64,000 bases of DNA from Earliella scabrosa (Eukaryota; Basidiomycota; Agaricomycetes; Polyporales; Polyporaceae). The stretch covers positions 62,001 through 126,000 of the forward strand of contig JABYQQ010000012.1 in assembly GCA_022605405.1 (NCBI GenBank), given 5' to 3'. The first letter of the stretch is position 1. Each line of letters starts with the position of its first letter. Under the pieces are notes generated by a model. The model was not told where the DNA came from. It saw only the letters and a list, made by a program, of their open reading frames with translations, and made no database searches. The translations under genes were made by a program, and so were the position numbers. This document shows positions 39,588 to 50,939 of the stretch, in pieces.

Positions 39588-40544
39588 TGGATCTGTACAT
39601 CATATGAAGTAGTTTGTAGCTACCGAGCGGTAACTCAGTCTCAACAAGCTGAGCGATGTGCGACCCTCCGTCTGGTTTAAGTATACTTAGGTATACGAGT
39701 CGCCGTACGAGATTCTGCGGGGTTCAAGCGCACATTAAGCGCCTCATTGTTTGGCAAACAGAAGGAGGCTTGGTAAGCGAGCTTGTGAGCAAGGTCGCCG
39801 CTATGACGAACGGTCTGTGTCTCTCTTAGTGTCGGCCGCGACAGTCATATGTGAGGACCCACTCTCTCTGTTATGTGGCATACACAAGTAGATTAGGGCT
39901 AGCAGGTATCATCAGACCATGGTCCGTTCCCATCCACTGGCAGACTTGACGTGAACGTGAAGCTCTCTTCAACTGGCACACGGTTGCTAAGTTCAATGTT
40001 CCCGGGGACACGACGTGCGGTTCTCATCACAAGGTCAACCCGCAACTTTGGTCCGATATCTGAAACTTACGCATTTACAGCTGTTGTTTCAAATATAAAT
40101 GCAACTGGCAACGTGATAGGCACATGGCATAGCCATTGATGATAGCGGCGACCTCCCCATAGAGCCATATCCTCCAGGTTGTCCAATTACACGGTGCAGA
40201 CCTCTGCACTGGTGGTATTCCGCATAAAGTCTCTAACTTTTAGTCTTGATCCTCGATGCATCTACAACATGAGCACTACGGCTGGATGGCGCCCCGTGCC
40301 CTGACGGGAGCGCATCGCGGTATGTTTCTCCACATGTAGAACCGCTGGGAGCGAAGGAACCTAGACAATATCTATCTATCAGGTGGACTGAAGTTAAGGA
40401 AGCTGACGGTAACACCTCAGAAGTTGCAGAGCCTTTGATGATTGACGTCAGTGGCAATTCCTTGTTATAACAGGTATCCGTGCGTTTCGAGCATCCCTCC
40501 ATCCCCTCGGTTGTAGCGGCCATAACCCACCTGCGGACTGCAAG
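39588..40544. other. Intergenic region between DUF6534-4 and DUF6533-1
   Basis: Nearly 1 kb with no supported gene or repeat. Confidence 0.5.
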
Positions 40545-42164
40545 ATGGATTCGAGCAAACGCACTCCCGAGTCGGAAATTATTATATACAACGTTCAATC
40601 GCTGTAAGCCATCTCTGGTGACCCGTGCTGCATCCTGTTAACATCCTTTAGTGTCTCGTTGGCTCTTTGTGCAGTATCAGCGCTAGGTATGCCTAAGGAT
40701 AGCGCGGCAACAGCTCAGTCAACTCATAACCATCATAGCGCTTCTTCTGTATGACACCCTACTCACCTTCGACATCGAGCTTGAAGTAATCTGGAGACGC
40801 AGTCCCAGTACCCTGTCATTCATTTACGTCCTCGGTCGCTATAGTCAAATAATGTACTGTGTATCAACGATTGGATTATTTGCGTCTTCAAGTGATGAGG
40901 TGAGTCCAACTATTTACTTGCAGACCATAGTATATGGCTTGCTCACTCGTACAGATGTACGTTTTGTTGAGAATGCGAACATATGAGAATCTGACCACAC
41001 ACAAGGTGTCGCAAGCTGGGCGCAATCGAATCTGTTGTGATACTTGGGATCTATATCTCCTGGTCATGTGCGTACGGTGTGCTATTCTGACATGAACGAT
41101 AGGCTGAACAATAACTGGGGCTGAGGACAGTATTCTCCGCTTTTCGCGCCTACGCTCTCTCTAGTCGCAACATCCCCTTCACTTTCTTCATCTGTCTTCT
41201 CGGGATTATATTTGTCGTACCAGACCTGGTGAGTGGACTGTGAGATCGATGACGCTCACACTGGCTAACCCATTCGGTAGTATATCGATTTCAACAGGAG
41301 CCTGAGATTGACCCTCTGAAGGAGTGCGTCACCGATATAAGTCCCGGTTTTTCACTGGGCACCTTCAATGGGTAAGTCCCAATAGTAGGGCTCTCAAGTG
41401 AGGAGCTGATGGATCGAAGTACAGTATGCTTTATACTTGACGTTTAATCACTGGGTAGTTCGTGAAGATGACAGATGCGTTCTGGCACCAGGTCTGCTAT
41501 GGGCGTCCCGATGTAGTGCGATCCTCGGAGAGTCAATATTACTCGCCCTCACCATCAAGGTGGCCTGTCAAGGACGCAATGCTCTTCTCTCTGTGGACGG
41601 CGAGACAACTCTCTCATGGCTGCTCCTGGTCAACGGTGAGCGGTTATATAAGATAGATCGTGGTCGCAAGGCCTGATTGATTTCAGGTATCCCATGTTTT
41701 ATGTATGTCAGCGAATGTTCAATCTTGCGTGATTCGGACCTGACCATCTTCTAGCCTACCCCTCATTTTGAACTTGATCACGACAGCGACATTTACTGCG
41801 ACGCTCCTAGTAGGTATACTCCCCTCTTCCCAGCTTCTTGCCTAGCGCCCTGACCGAAGCTCCTAGCAAGCTCCGGGCCCCGTGTGGATCAACCAATATC
41901 TCGCGGGATTCCGAGATGCGTATGTTGTACCCACGACTCAACCGATTGACATGTTTGACGGCCTAATTCTTTAGCTTGACCACTATTCTCATCTCTCGCT
42001 TCTTGCTGGCTCTCGGTAGGTTTACCGAACGTCAAGCGCAGCAGAGCGGGACTTCGTCGAAGAACGGGGCGCTCACGACGCATATCTTGTCGAATATGTC
42101 CGAGGTGACTTTCATCCTGCCAGAAGCGAGCTTTCAGGGATCCGATTCGATGGGAGAGGTGTAG
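40545..42164 (+). CDS. DUF6533 membrane protein 1
   Basis: Start M-D-S-S-K-R-T-P-E-S-E at 40545. After an intron comes LLLYDTLLTFDIELEVIWRR (near 40740-40800), which is the DUF6533 signature (LxxYDxLLTFDxExxxIW), then FIYVLGRYSQIMY. Further exons carry membrane helices and a cysteine-bearing loop. The last exon, ending at 42164, reads LTTILISRFLLALGRF and, further on, SNMSEVTFILPEAS. The family is a multi-helix membrane protein group of mushrooms with unknown function. The middle exons (41000-41900) are small and I have not fixed every border. It is convergent with its paralogue at 42513-44167. Confidence 0.8.
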
Positions 42165-42512
42165 GATTGACTCGGAAGGACCTTGAACTTGGGATTTTGG
42201 ACCCCCGGACTGCGCATGTTGCAATCACTATGGACGCATCACGAGAGACATGGACGAAGACTGCTATGGACTCCCTCGATCCATTCCTTGGCCGGATTTT
42301 CCGTTCTTCCGCACCTCCAGAACTCTTACTAGTCTATTGTCATAATATTGTCCTCGTAGCATCGACTCTCGTGGACCCATGAAGATCACTGATGACCGCT
42401 CTTCAGGAAAACGAATGTCATTCTGCATGTAAATCGAAAATCATAATATAAGTAAATTATTCTTACATGCGTTGCCCCAAGCACACTGGTAACCGTAATG
42501 CTGCACCAGACA
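42165..42512. other. Short spacer between convergent DUF6533 genes
   Basis: About 350 bp between two stop codons. Nothing else seen. Confidence 0.55.
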
Positions 42513-44167
42513 TCAGCTCTCAACATGGTCCCGATAGCTCAACAATCCCAGTTCCTGTTCCGCCTCTTCCCTCCCGTAGAACACCGAGGAGGCCGCCCCC
42601 GAGTGGGCGCGTGGAAGTATGAACGTCACGTCCGAAACGTTCGACGAGAAGTGTGTCGTGAACGCCCTATCGTGATCGTAAGGCAAGACGTAGCTCTCTT
42701 GGGTGGTCCACCTGCGCAGCCGTCCGAGGTCCAGGAGGAAGCGCGAGACGAGGATAGTCGTCAGGCTGGAGGCGCGTCGTCGTAAGATGGCCCGTGCGCG
42801 GAGATAGAATGAAGTGAAACATACGTGTCTCGAAGTACGGTTGGCATCGCGCTCATGACCATAGCCATTTCTGGAGACCAAGGCTGTGGATGTAATCAGA
42901 ACCGTGCCGTACGCTTACAGAAGATTCGGACGTACAACGACGAGCAGGATCACAATTGACACGTTCAAGATCAAGGGTACACTGCGTTAACGTCAGGGCT
43001 GAGCGAAGAGAGCGCGGAGGACCTAGCGCCATTCTCAATACGCACATGAAGCAGGGTAGGCCTGTCAGAGGTGATTAGTCTCACAGCTTGTAGGAGCTCT
43101 ATGGGTTCTGGTACCGACCATTCACCAGCAACACTGCTAGAAGCGTCTGCTTCCGCACGCCGTCCTCAACCCAAAGGGAGCGCCGTGCACGATAGACGGT
43201 ATTCAGCGTCAACGCGAGCACTATCGACTCTCCCACAAGCAGGGTTGCTCGAGATACCCACACGAGCACTGCAGCGGAACGTATACTGGTCAATAGAGAT
43301 GCACCAGATCAGCGTCGAGGGTAAACGTACTGCGCCGCAGTGATCAGCATTCTGTGTTACTTGATAGAGTAGTATGTAGAGGCTTGCCTGATCATAGTCG
43401 GGGCGCTGTCCGGACGAAGGCTGTGGCCGCAGCCGTTGGGAGGAGAATTCACTATGTCCGAGTTGATGAAGTAGTACTGTGGGAAGCGTGAGTTGTTCTC
43501 CGATGTCCATGTCGCAGGTCCCATCGTTTATTCGTGCTCACCGCGGCTGGCACAACGCACATAATACTGAAGACGAACACCATGACTGCGAGGAGCGCGT
43601 TGCGGCTAGCCAACGCGTATGCACGAACGGCCGAGAACACTGACGAGCTGCGATCTCAGCTCTCCTGTCTATGACGACACTGAGCGTACGTACGAGCCCA
43701 AGAGATCAACGGCGCAAACACAACGACCGCTTGCACGGTGTCCACAAAGCGGCATCTGCAATATTGTCAGCGGTCTATCGACGCAGCCAAAGCGGCCCGA
43801 GATGACATACGCGCTATCAGTCAATGGAAGAAGCAGCACCACCGCCAACGTATAGTACACTGCCTGTCCGTAGCGATTGAGGACGTAGAGCACCGACACG
43901 AGGGTGAACTTGCGGCGCCATATGATCTCAAGCTCGATGTCGAAAGTCAGGATGGTGTCGTAGACAATCAACACTGCGGGATGCGTCAGCGAGAAGGCCT
44001 TATCGAACAAGCCACTACCCACCTGCCCCGGACAGGATCAACGAGTTGTATGCGAATCTACGTGACGTGCAATGTCAGATCAAACGAGACTCGTAGTAGG
44101 GGCCAACGACTCACAGTGCTTGAAAGAAGCCATCCAGTGCGTACGAGTTGGAGTCGCTCGCAGACAT
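42513..44167 (-). CDS. DUF6533 membrane protein 2
   Basis: Start M-S-A-S-D-S-N-S-Y-A-L-D-G-F-F-Q at 44167. It runs into a DUF6533 block IVYDTILTFDIELEIIWRR (43,880-43,980) followed by LVSVLYVLNRYGQAVYYTLA. A later helix ALASRNALLAVMVFVFSIMC lies near 43560-43620. The final exon has SLTTILVSRFLLDLGRL and SNVSDVTFILPRA and stops at 42513. It is a clear paralogue of the gene at 40545-42164, sharing both the N-terminal DUF6533 block and the C-terminal SNxSxVTFILP motif, in inverted (tail-to-tail) arrangement. Function unknown. The N-terminal splice joins between 44000 and 44110 are uncertain. Confidence 0.8.
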
Positions 44168-45112
44168 GCCGCAGGTAGCCTGTTAGTTGTCAGTGTGAAC
44201 GCGGCAATGGGGAAAAGGCGCGGCGAAAAAATAGCTACGGCTACTTATGCCTTCGTGGTATCTCACAGCACGCCGCAACACGGATTGATGGACACAATGC
44301 GGTCAGATTCAAACACAAACCCATGGGACTGACAGGAGAGCCATCATGCTGCGCGCACGCAGTACATGGAGGTTGGGCGGAGCATCTCCATAAAGCATAT
44401 CGTGCACGCCTGCGACTTCGTATGCCCGATGCACTCAGTCCTGCTATATAGATGCATGGCATACCGGAATGTTACTTTAGTTAGGCTGCACCATCGCCGT
44501 GCTGGAGGACAGCCTCAGGGGCCAACATCTGATGATAACAGCATTTCAAGCTTCGATGAGATCCGCTGAACAACTGCCATTGTTCCCCGAGGGAAGCTGC
44601 TGGGGAGCGGAGGGAGGGGGACCCTGAGGACCGAGGAACGGCCGTTGGCGCATCCGACATTGTGCCACTCGCTCGGACTGGTGGCGTGCGAGCATCTCAT
44701 ATGGCTGCCGCATGTGTTCGCGCTCTCCACACCACATCTCTCTCTCTCTCTCATACGCGCGCTCCGTTTCCGAGCCGTGTGACTTCAAGCTAAAGGACCT
44801 GGAAGTGAAATGCAGTATGAGCGGCCGGCTGCTAGGGTGGACTCCGTATGGAGGGCGATGCGACGATGACTCACCCACCCACCCAGATGCTATCCCCCGG
44901 AACCACCTGCCACAGCGTATTCATGTTGGTCATGACATGTGGTGATCGGGCAGAATGGAGACACCGCACGCCGTAACACATCTGGCAGGAGGTCCGGCAG
45001 TCGTATTGCCCTGAGATCGCGCACCAGGATCTCTCTGGTGCAGAGACAGAACATGAGCTATACTAGACCCCTATCGGAGTACCACATCAAGCGTAGTCAT
45101 CGCGCTGTAGAG
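44168..45112. other. Intergenic region, DUF6533-2 / ADA1 3' flank
   Basis: 0.95 kb without a supported gene; contains one small CT microsatellite. Confidence 0.55.
44733..44752. repeat. CT dinucleotide microsatellite
   Basis: About eight TC units in an intergenic region. Probably neutral slippage. Confidence 0.8.
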
Positions 45113-47301
45113 TCACGCATTGGCGTGCTCGACCAGAACGTACTTGACGAACTTCGCCCACTGCCGCTCCAGCATTCCGAACGCGCGCTCCTTCTCCTGG
45201 TCGTCCAAGCGCGAGAACTACGAGGAAGAAAGGTTATCAGTCAGCGCCCGCGGGCACAGAAGAGCGCTGCATGTGTAGTGAGTGGTGACTCACCCGGATA
45301 CTGTCCCACACCAGCTGCCGCAGCGTATGCAGGCCGTTCACCTCGCTCGCGACATAGACCTGTCCAGTGTCGAAGGCGCCAGGATGGGTGTCAATAATAC
45401 GTAGATGAACATGCGCGATGGCACGACGCACCTGGAAGAAGTCGAACGTGAGGCCCATGTTCCCGAACGCGGACGGGTCGTCCGAGCACAGCGCGACAGG
45501 CACGCCGTGGTTCACGATCGCGGGGAGCGGGTGCATCGGCATCGAGCCCGTCAAGCGCTGTCATCGTGCGTTGAGCATGCGAACGCTGGCCATATCATGG
45601 CGAGGTGGCGTACCAGGATCTCGTTCCTACAGAGGGTAGGTGAGACACCGATCTGTCAAAGAGGGAAGGAAGGGGACGCGTACGAGATGGGACACATCTC
45701 CAGACAGATGCCTTTCTCCCTGCATAGGTCCATGAGGTGCGGGTGCTTGTAGATGGAGAACCTAGCGGCGCATTCAGGATGGGGATGTCCAGCGGGAGCG
45801 AGCTCCTCACCCATGTCCGATGCGCTTGGTGCCCAGGAGAATCGCATCGTAGAGGTTCATGTCCGCATTCGTCCCGTCTCCTAGCGTCTCCCCGGCATGA
45901 AAGAGGAACGGCAGGTCCACGCCCAGCTCCTTCTGCCGCTCCTGGAACCTCTGCAACGGCTCAATGAAGTCGAGCAGGGGGTTGAGCGAGTCCTCGTGCC
46001 CGACGACGTCGAAGCCTGCGAGGAGGTGCGGGAACGCCTGCTTGAGCGCGAGGCAGTCGTCCAGGTACCACTCGAGCTCGGCGACGGAAACGCTGCGCAT
46101 CGTGGTGTAGATGATCTTCGCGCCGACGAACTCGTCCGCGCGGCCTTGGGCGGCGAGCGTGGACTTGACTTCGGTGAGGATCTGGTCGAAGACTTCCAAC
46201 CAGACGCGGTGCGGGACGTCCTCCTCGCCGTCGTCCCCGCGGAGGTGCCTGTGGAAGCGAGTCAGCATTTGTAGACGTGGATAGTGATGGCAGCTGAGGT
46301 TCAAGACGTACTTGAAGTAGAAGAGAATGCGGGGTTCAACGTAGGAGATGCCGTCCTCGACGGAGGACAACAGGAATTCGCGGACGTACTCCTTCCACAC
46401 AGGCAGGTAGTGAATGAGACCCTGAATAGCGCAAGCATGTCAATGAGGCGTTGCAGGAGGAGGGTCAGAGAGGACTCACACCGGATACGAAGAAGGTGCT
46501 CTGGAATTTCTGCCATATCTGCACATTGGCGTGCGTGAGCACGACCGCGACTCAATAGTAGCATATACGAACCTTGGAGGTGGTGTTATGGGTGCCGTAG
46601 GCTTCGGACGGATTGATCATAAGACTGCTGATCACCCAGCGATCGAAGCCGTGCGGTCCACCCAAGGCTTCGCTGAAGTTGTTCCGCGCGTTTTGGAGTG
46701 GCACCCAGGAGTTGGGCACGTACTGTGGGTCGGTGAGGCTCGCGATTTGCGTCCTCTCATGAACCGGAAGGGCACAAAATTGGGGGAGCAGAGTCTTGAG
46801 GTTGTCCTTGGACAAGGATCCCGAAGTGCGGACGTGCATGGCCTCATGCTTGAGTGCAAGCCGTAGCAGGACGTCTGCACGGACTGTAGCATCGAGATGG
46901 GCATGGAGGAGTCCTCCTTTTGGCATCTTCACGAGTGTGTGAGGGAAGAAAGATAGAGCAGTCTAAGACACGACGCACCTTGCTCAGAAGGTTGAATATC
47001 TTCGTGCGTACGATTGTCTCGCGAGCTGTTCGAACGTCAACGAGCGGCAATGCGATGAGAACACCGCACGGTACGCACCAGTCAAGAACTCCATGCCCGG
47101 GAACATCTGCTGAGGGCCCTGCATATGCTCGACCTGGAGCTGCTGACCCCATACGGACTCTGCCTCAGCACTGCGTATACCCTTCAGGACCTCATCCGCC
47201 TTGAGCTCATCCGACGAGAAGTTTGCGGCCAGTGCGTTGTCTCGACGGAGTGCCCTGTCGCGAGCAATGAGCTCCTGGCGTTGCCTCAGATATTCCTCCA
47301 T
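45113..47301 (-). CDS. ADGF/CECR1-type adenosine deaminase, ADA1
   Basis: Metal-dependent hydrolase that would convert adenosine to inosine. Start M-E-E-Y-L-R-Q-R-Q-E-L at 47301. Downstream: EHMQGPQQMFPGMEFLTG (ADGF N-terminal region), the zinc motif GGLLHAHLDAT (near 46900-46920), NPSEAYGTHNTTSK, the FVGAK...SVAELEWYLDDC helix, GFDVVGHEDSLNPLLDF, the catalytic FHAGET (near 45890), KRIGHG, and ALCSDDPS with the zinc Asp near 45490. The last exon ends AKFVKYVLVEHANA, stop at 45113. About nine short introns. ADGF proteins are usually secreted, but this start gives no signal peptide; a conserved upstream ATG (see 47507-47539) leaves room for another N-terminus. It has a tandem paralogue at 47840-50032 with the same orientation. 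Confidence 0.92.
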
Positions 47302-47839
47302 CGCGTTCAGCGTGAGCGATGGTTTCTGTCGTCAAGAGTCGAAGACGGGCGTGCGCCAGGGCGGTTCGGTGCCGACAGGCGATGAGTCGATGCGCCGCTG
47401 CGGTCTGCGAGTCGTCATCTCAGAGATCAGCTGCAGTGGAGGAACGACTCGGCGGGCCTCGTGGCCTCTTGCGGCGTCGATCGCGCCAGCGCGTAGACGC
47501 CGGACCGCGTTGTTTATGTGCCAAACAAAGGCGCATCACTGCCCAAAGGGAGCTGGGCCCGCCAGACCATCTCTGGTCTGCGTCGTGGTCCTGAATAGCA
47601 CGCAACTTGCAGCTTTATATTAGGCTAACGGGGTCCGTTCATGTACCTCGAAACAGAGGCAGACCGAACGGGCTCAAGGACAACAGATCACCCCCCCTTG
47701 TCCACGATAGCGGGCCCGGTCAGATGCATTGGCATGGAGGGAGTGGGGCACTATCCGAGTCACTCTATGACATTGACTGTCCCAGACAGCGCAGCACCAG
47801 TCGGACTACCGCCATCTACCACGCGCTCACAAGTATGAA
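47302..47839. other. Intergenic region between tandem adenosine deaminases (ADA1 promoter)
   Basis: Contains the 33 bp element shared with the ADA2 promoter. No other gene seen. Confidence 0.6.
47507..47539 (-). promoter_or_regulatory. 33 bp element shared by both adenosine deaminase promoters (copy 1)
   Basis: Identical at all 33 positions to 50246-50278. It starts 206 bp upstream of the ADA1 start codon. It contains ATGTGCC and GGCGCAT, near-perfect inverted arms (one mismatch) around a 7 bp A-rich spacer. Read on the minus strand it also contains an ATG followed by codons for M-R-L-C-L-A-H-K-Q-R. It could be a factor-binding site, a conserved upstream open reading frame start, or part of an unrecognised N-terminal exon. 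Confidence 0.55.
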
Positions 47840-50032
47840 TCACGGTGCGTTTTGACTGCTCGCGTGCTCGTCCAGAACATACGTGACGAACTTTGCCCAG
47901 CGCCGCTCGAGCATCCCAAATGCGCGCTCCTTCTCGTCGTCGTCTAAGCCGGAGAACTGCAACGAGCTCGATAAGCGACCGGCGAGAGAGCGGAGAAGCC
48001 GCGACGCACCCGAATGCTGTCCCACACCAGCTGGCGCAGCGTGTGCAGGCCGTTCACCTCGCTCGCGACAAAGACCTGTCCAATGCCGGGATCGGCGTCA
48101 GTCACGAGTATCATCGCGGGCGCAAAGGTACGCCATGGCGCACCTGGAAAAAGTCGAACGTGAGCCCCATGTTCCCAAATACAGACGGGTCGTCGGAGCA
48201 TAGCGCGACGGGCACGCCGTGGTTGATGATCGCGGGCAACGGGTGCATCGGCATTGAGCCTGTTAGGCGCTGTCATCGTCATTGAGAGCGTTGAACATGC
48301 AAACAATCGACTGATCACTGCGGGATGGCGTACCAGGATCTCGTTGCTACAGAGACGGAACGTGGGTGGGGTAAGAGGCCGATCTGGGTAAGAGGGAGGC
48401 GAGGTGACGCGTACGATATGGGGCACATCTCAAGGCAAATGCCCTTCTCCCTACATAGGTCCATCAGGTGCGGATGCTTGTAGATGGAAAACCTGGCATT
48501 ATAATCAGAAGCCGACCAGCAGCCAGAACGAGATCCTCACCCGTGGCCAATTCGCTTCGTGCCCAGGAGGATCGCGTCATACAGGTTCATGTCCGCATTC
48601 GACCCGTCTCCCAGTGTCTCACCAGCATGGAACATAAATGGTACGTCCACTCCCACCTCATTCTGGCGCTCCCGGAACCGCTGGAACGGCTGAATGAAGT
48701 CGAGGAGGGGGTTAAGCGAGTCCTCGTGCCCGACGACGTCGAAGCCCGCGAGGAGGTGTGGGAACTCCTGCTTGAGCGCGAGACAGTCGTCCAGGTACCA
48801 CTCGAGCTCGGCGACCGAGACGTCGCGCATGATCGAGTAGATGATCTTCGCGCCGATGAACTCGTCCTCGCGGCCTTGGGCAGCGAGCGTGGACTTGACT
48901 TCAGTGAGGATCTGCTCGAAGACCTGAAACCAGACCCGGTGTGGGACGTTCTCTTCGCCATCTTCACCGCGGAGGTACCTAGGGTAACGCGTTAGCGTTG
49001 GAGGAATGGTGGTAGCTGCGAGTCGAGACGAACTTGACGTAGAAGAAGACGCGGGGCTCGACGTAGGAGATGCCGTCCTCGACGGAGGACAGCAGGAACT
49101 CGCGGACGTACTCCTTCCACACAGGAAGGTAGGCGATGATATCCTGAAGATCACGCGCAAGTCTGGGTCAATGTAAAGTTGCATGAGGAGGGTTTGGAAG
49201 AACTGACACCGGACACGGACATTGTGCTCTGGAATTTCTGCCAGATCTGCACGTTGACGTGCATGAGCACAGCACCGTCACTCAGTCACAGCAAACTCCG
49301 ACCTTGGAGGTGGTGTTGTGGGTACCGTAGGCTTCGGAAGGATTGATCATGAGGCTGCTGATCACCCACCGATCGAACCCGTCCGGTCCACCCAAGGCTT
49401 CGCTGAAATTGTTCCGCGCGTTCTGAATTGGGACCCAGGTGTCGGGGACGTATTGGGCTTCAGTAAGGCTCGCGATTTCCGTCCTCTCGTGGATCGGAAG
49501 GGCGCAGAATTGGGGAAGAAGAGTCTTGAGGTTGTCCGTGGACAGCGAGCCCGGAGTACGGACATGCATGGCCTTATGCTTGAGCGCGAGACGGAGGAGA
49601 ACGTCTGCGCGGACGGTAGCACCGAGGTGCGCGTGGAGGAGTCCTCCCTTCGGCATCTTCGACGAGTGAGGACAGCACGTCAGAGCGGTCTACGACACGA
49701 CGCACCTTGCTCAGAATGTCGAATACTTGTGTGCGTACGATCGTCTCGCGAGCTGTTGACCTTTTCAGCAAATGAGAGAGTTACGGTGAGAAAGGGGCGC
49801 AAGACGCACCAGTCAAGAACTCCATGCCAGGGAACATCTGTTGAGGGCCGTGCATATGCTCAACATCCAATTGCTGGCTCCAGACGGACTTTGCTTCGGC
49901 ACTGCGTATACCTCTCAGCACCTCGTCAGCTTTCAACTCGTCCGGCGAAAGCTTTTCGACTAGTGTGTTGTCTCGTCGGAGTGCCCTGTCGCGAGCGATG
50001 AGTTCCCGGCGTTGCTTCAGATATTCCTCCAT
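47840..50032 (-). CDS. ADGF/CECR1-type adenosine deaminase, ADA2
   Basis: Paralogue of ADA1 in tandem. Start M-E-E-Y-L-K-Q-R-R-E-L at 50032; then EHMHGPQQMFPGMEFLTG, zinc motif GGLLHAHLGAT (near 49625-49650), NPSEAYGTHNTTSK, AELEWYLDDCLALKQ, GFDVVGHEDSLNPLLDF, catalytic FHAGET (near 48630), KRIGHG and the CSDDPS Asp motif near 48190-48210. It ends FVTYVLDEHASSQNAP at 47840. Exon structure follows ADA1. A visible difference is Asp to Gly just after the HxH zinc motif (HAHLGAT against HAHLDAT in ADA1); the metal-binding His residues themselves are kept. No signal peptide at this start. Confidence 0.92.
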
Positions 50033-50939
50033 CGCGTTAGGCGTGAGCGAGTGTGTCTCTTGTCAAGGAGGGAGGCCGAGCACAAGATCAGAGTGAGATT
50101 CGGCGCCGATGTGCGCGATGAGTCGATGAGTCGCTGCGGTCTGCCAGCCATCTCTGCATATATCAGCGCTCAGGCTGTCCAGAGACACAGTCACGGTGCA
50201 GAGGGGAAACGACCTCGTGAGAGGCGTCGGGGTAGACGCGTAGACGCGTTGTTTATGTGCCAAACAAAGGCGCATCACCGCCCCGGCCCGGGGACCGCCC
50301 TTGGTTCATTACTCTGAGTCGAAGTCTCTCTGACGACCGTCTACTGTGCATCTATCGAGACAGGCCTCCGACGCCTTGCCAATAGGCTGAATCATATAAA
50401 TCGATATACGGCCACCTTCGAAGGTACTTCCGCCGGCCGTTGAAGTCGGCTGGAGTCCTGCTTGTGCTGCTTTCGCATTCGAAGCGTGTCTTGAGAATGG
50501 GCCGGGCTCTGGACAGTGCTGAAGTCACTGGCAGGTGGTATGTGAGCATCATGGATCATTCACAACGGACGCACTTCACTCACTCAGTCACACTAGAAGC
50601 TATCTGCCCACAGAATCCGCGCAGTCAGGCAAGACACGCGCAGGGAAGTCAGTACGGCCTCACTGGAAGATGAAACGCGTCGCGCTCACGCCGGTCTGTG
50701 CAAGTCGACTTTGGATACATTCAGTTCATGAGGTGACGCTTGACTTGATGTGAACGCAGTTTGTGCGCAACCTCATCCTCGACAGTTGCTCGACAGCGAG
50801 CATCACGAGGGTTGCGGGACCGCAATGACCGAAGGCCATAATAGCCAGAGGTTCCCAATCCGATTCGTTCTTTGCTCACCTCCTTCTCATTACTCTTTGG
50901 TGCTGCGCCGAAAAGTGGAAGGGCCCGCACACCGGCAGG
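50033..50939. other. Intergenic region, divergent ADA2 and ALDH2 promoters
   Basis: 0.9 kb containing the second copy of the 33 bp ADA element near its left end. No gene supported; an AT-rich TATAAAT near 50393 is far from either start. Confidence 0.55.
50246..50278 (-). promoter_or_regulatory. 33 bp element shared by both adenosine deaminase promoters (copy 2)
   Basis: Same 33 bases as 47507-47539. It starts 214 bp upstream of the ADA2 start, so position is conserved too. Flanking sequence on both sides has diverged. Confidence 0.55.
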
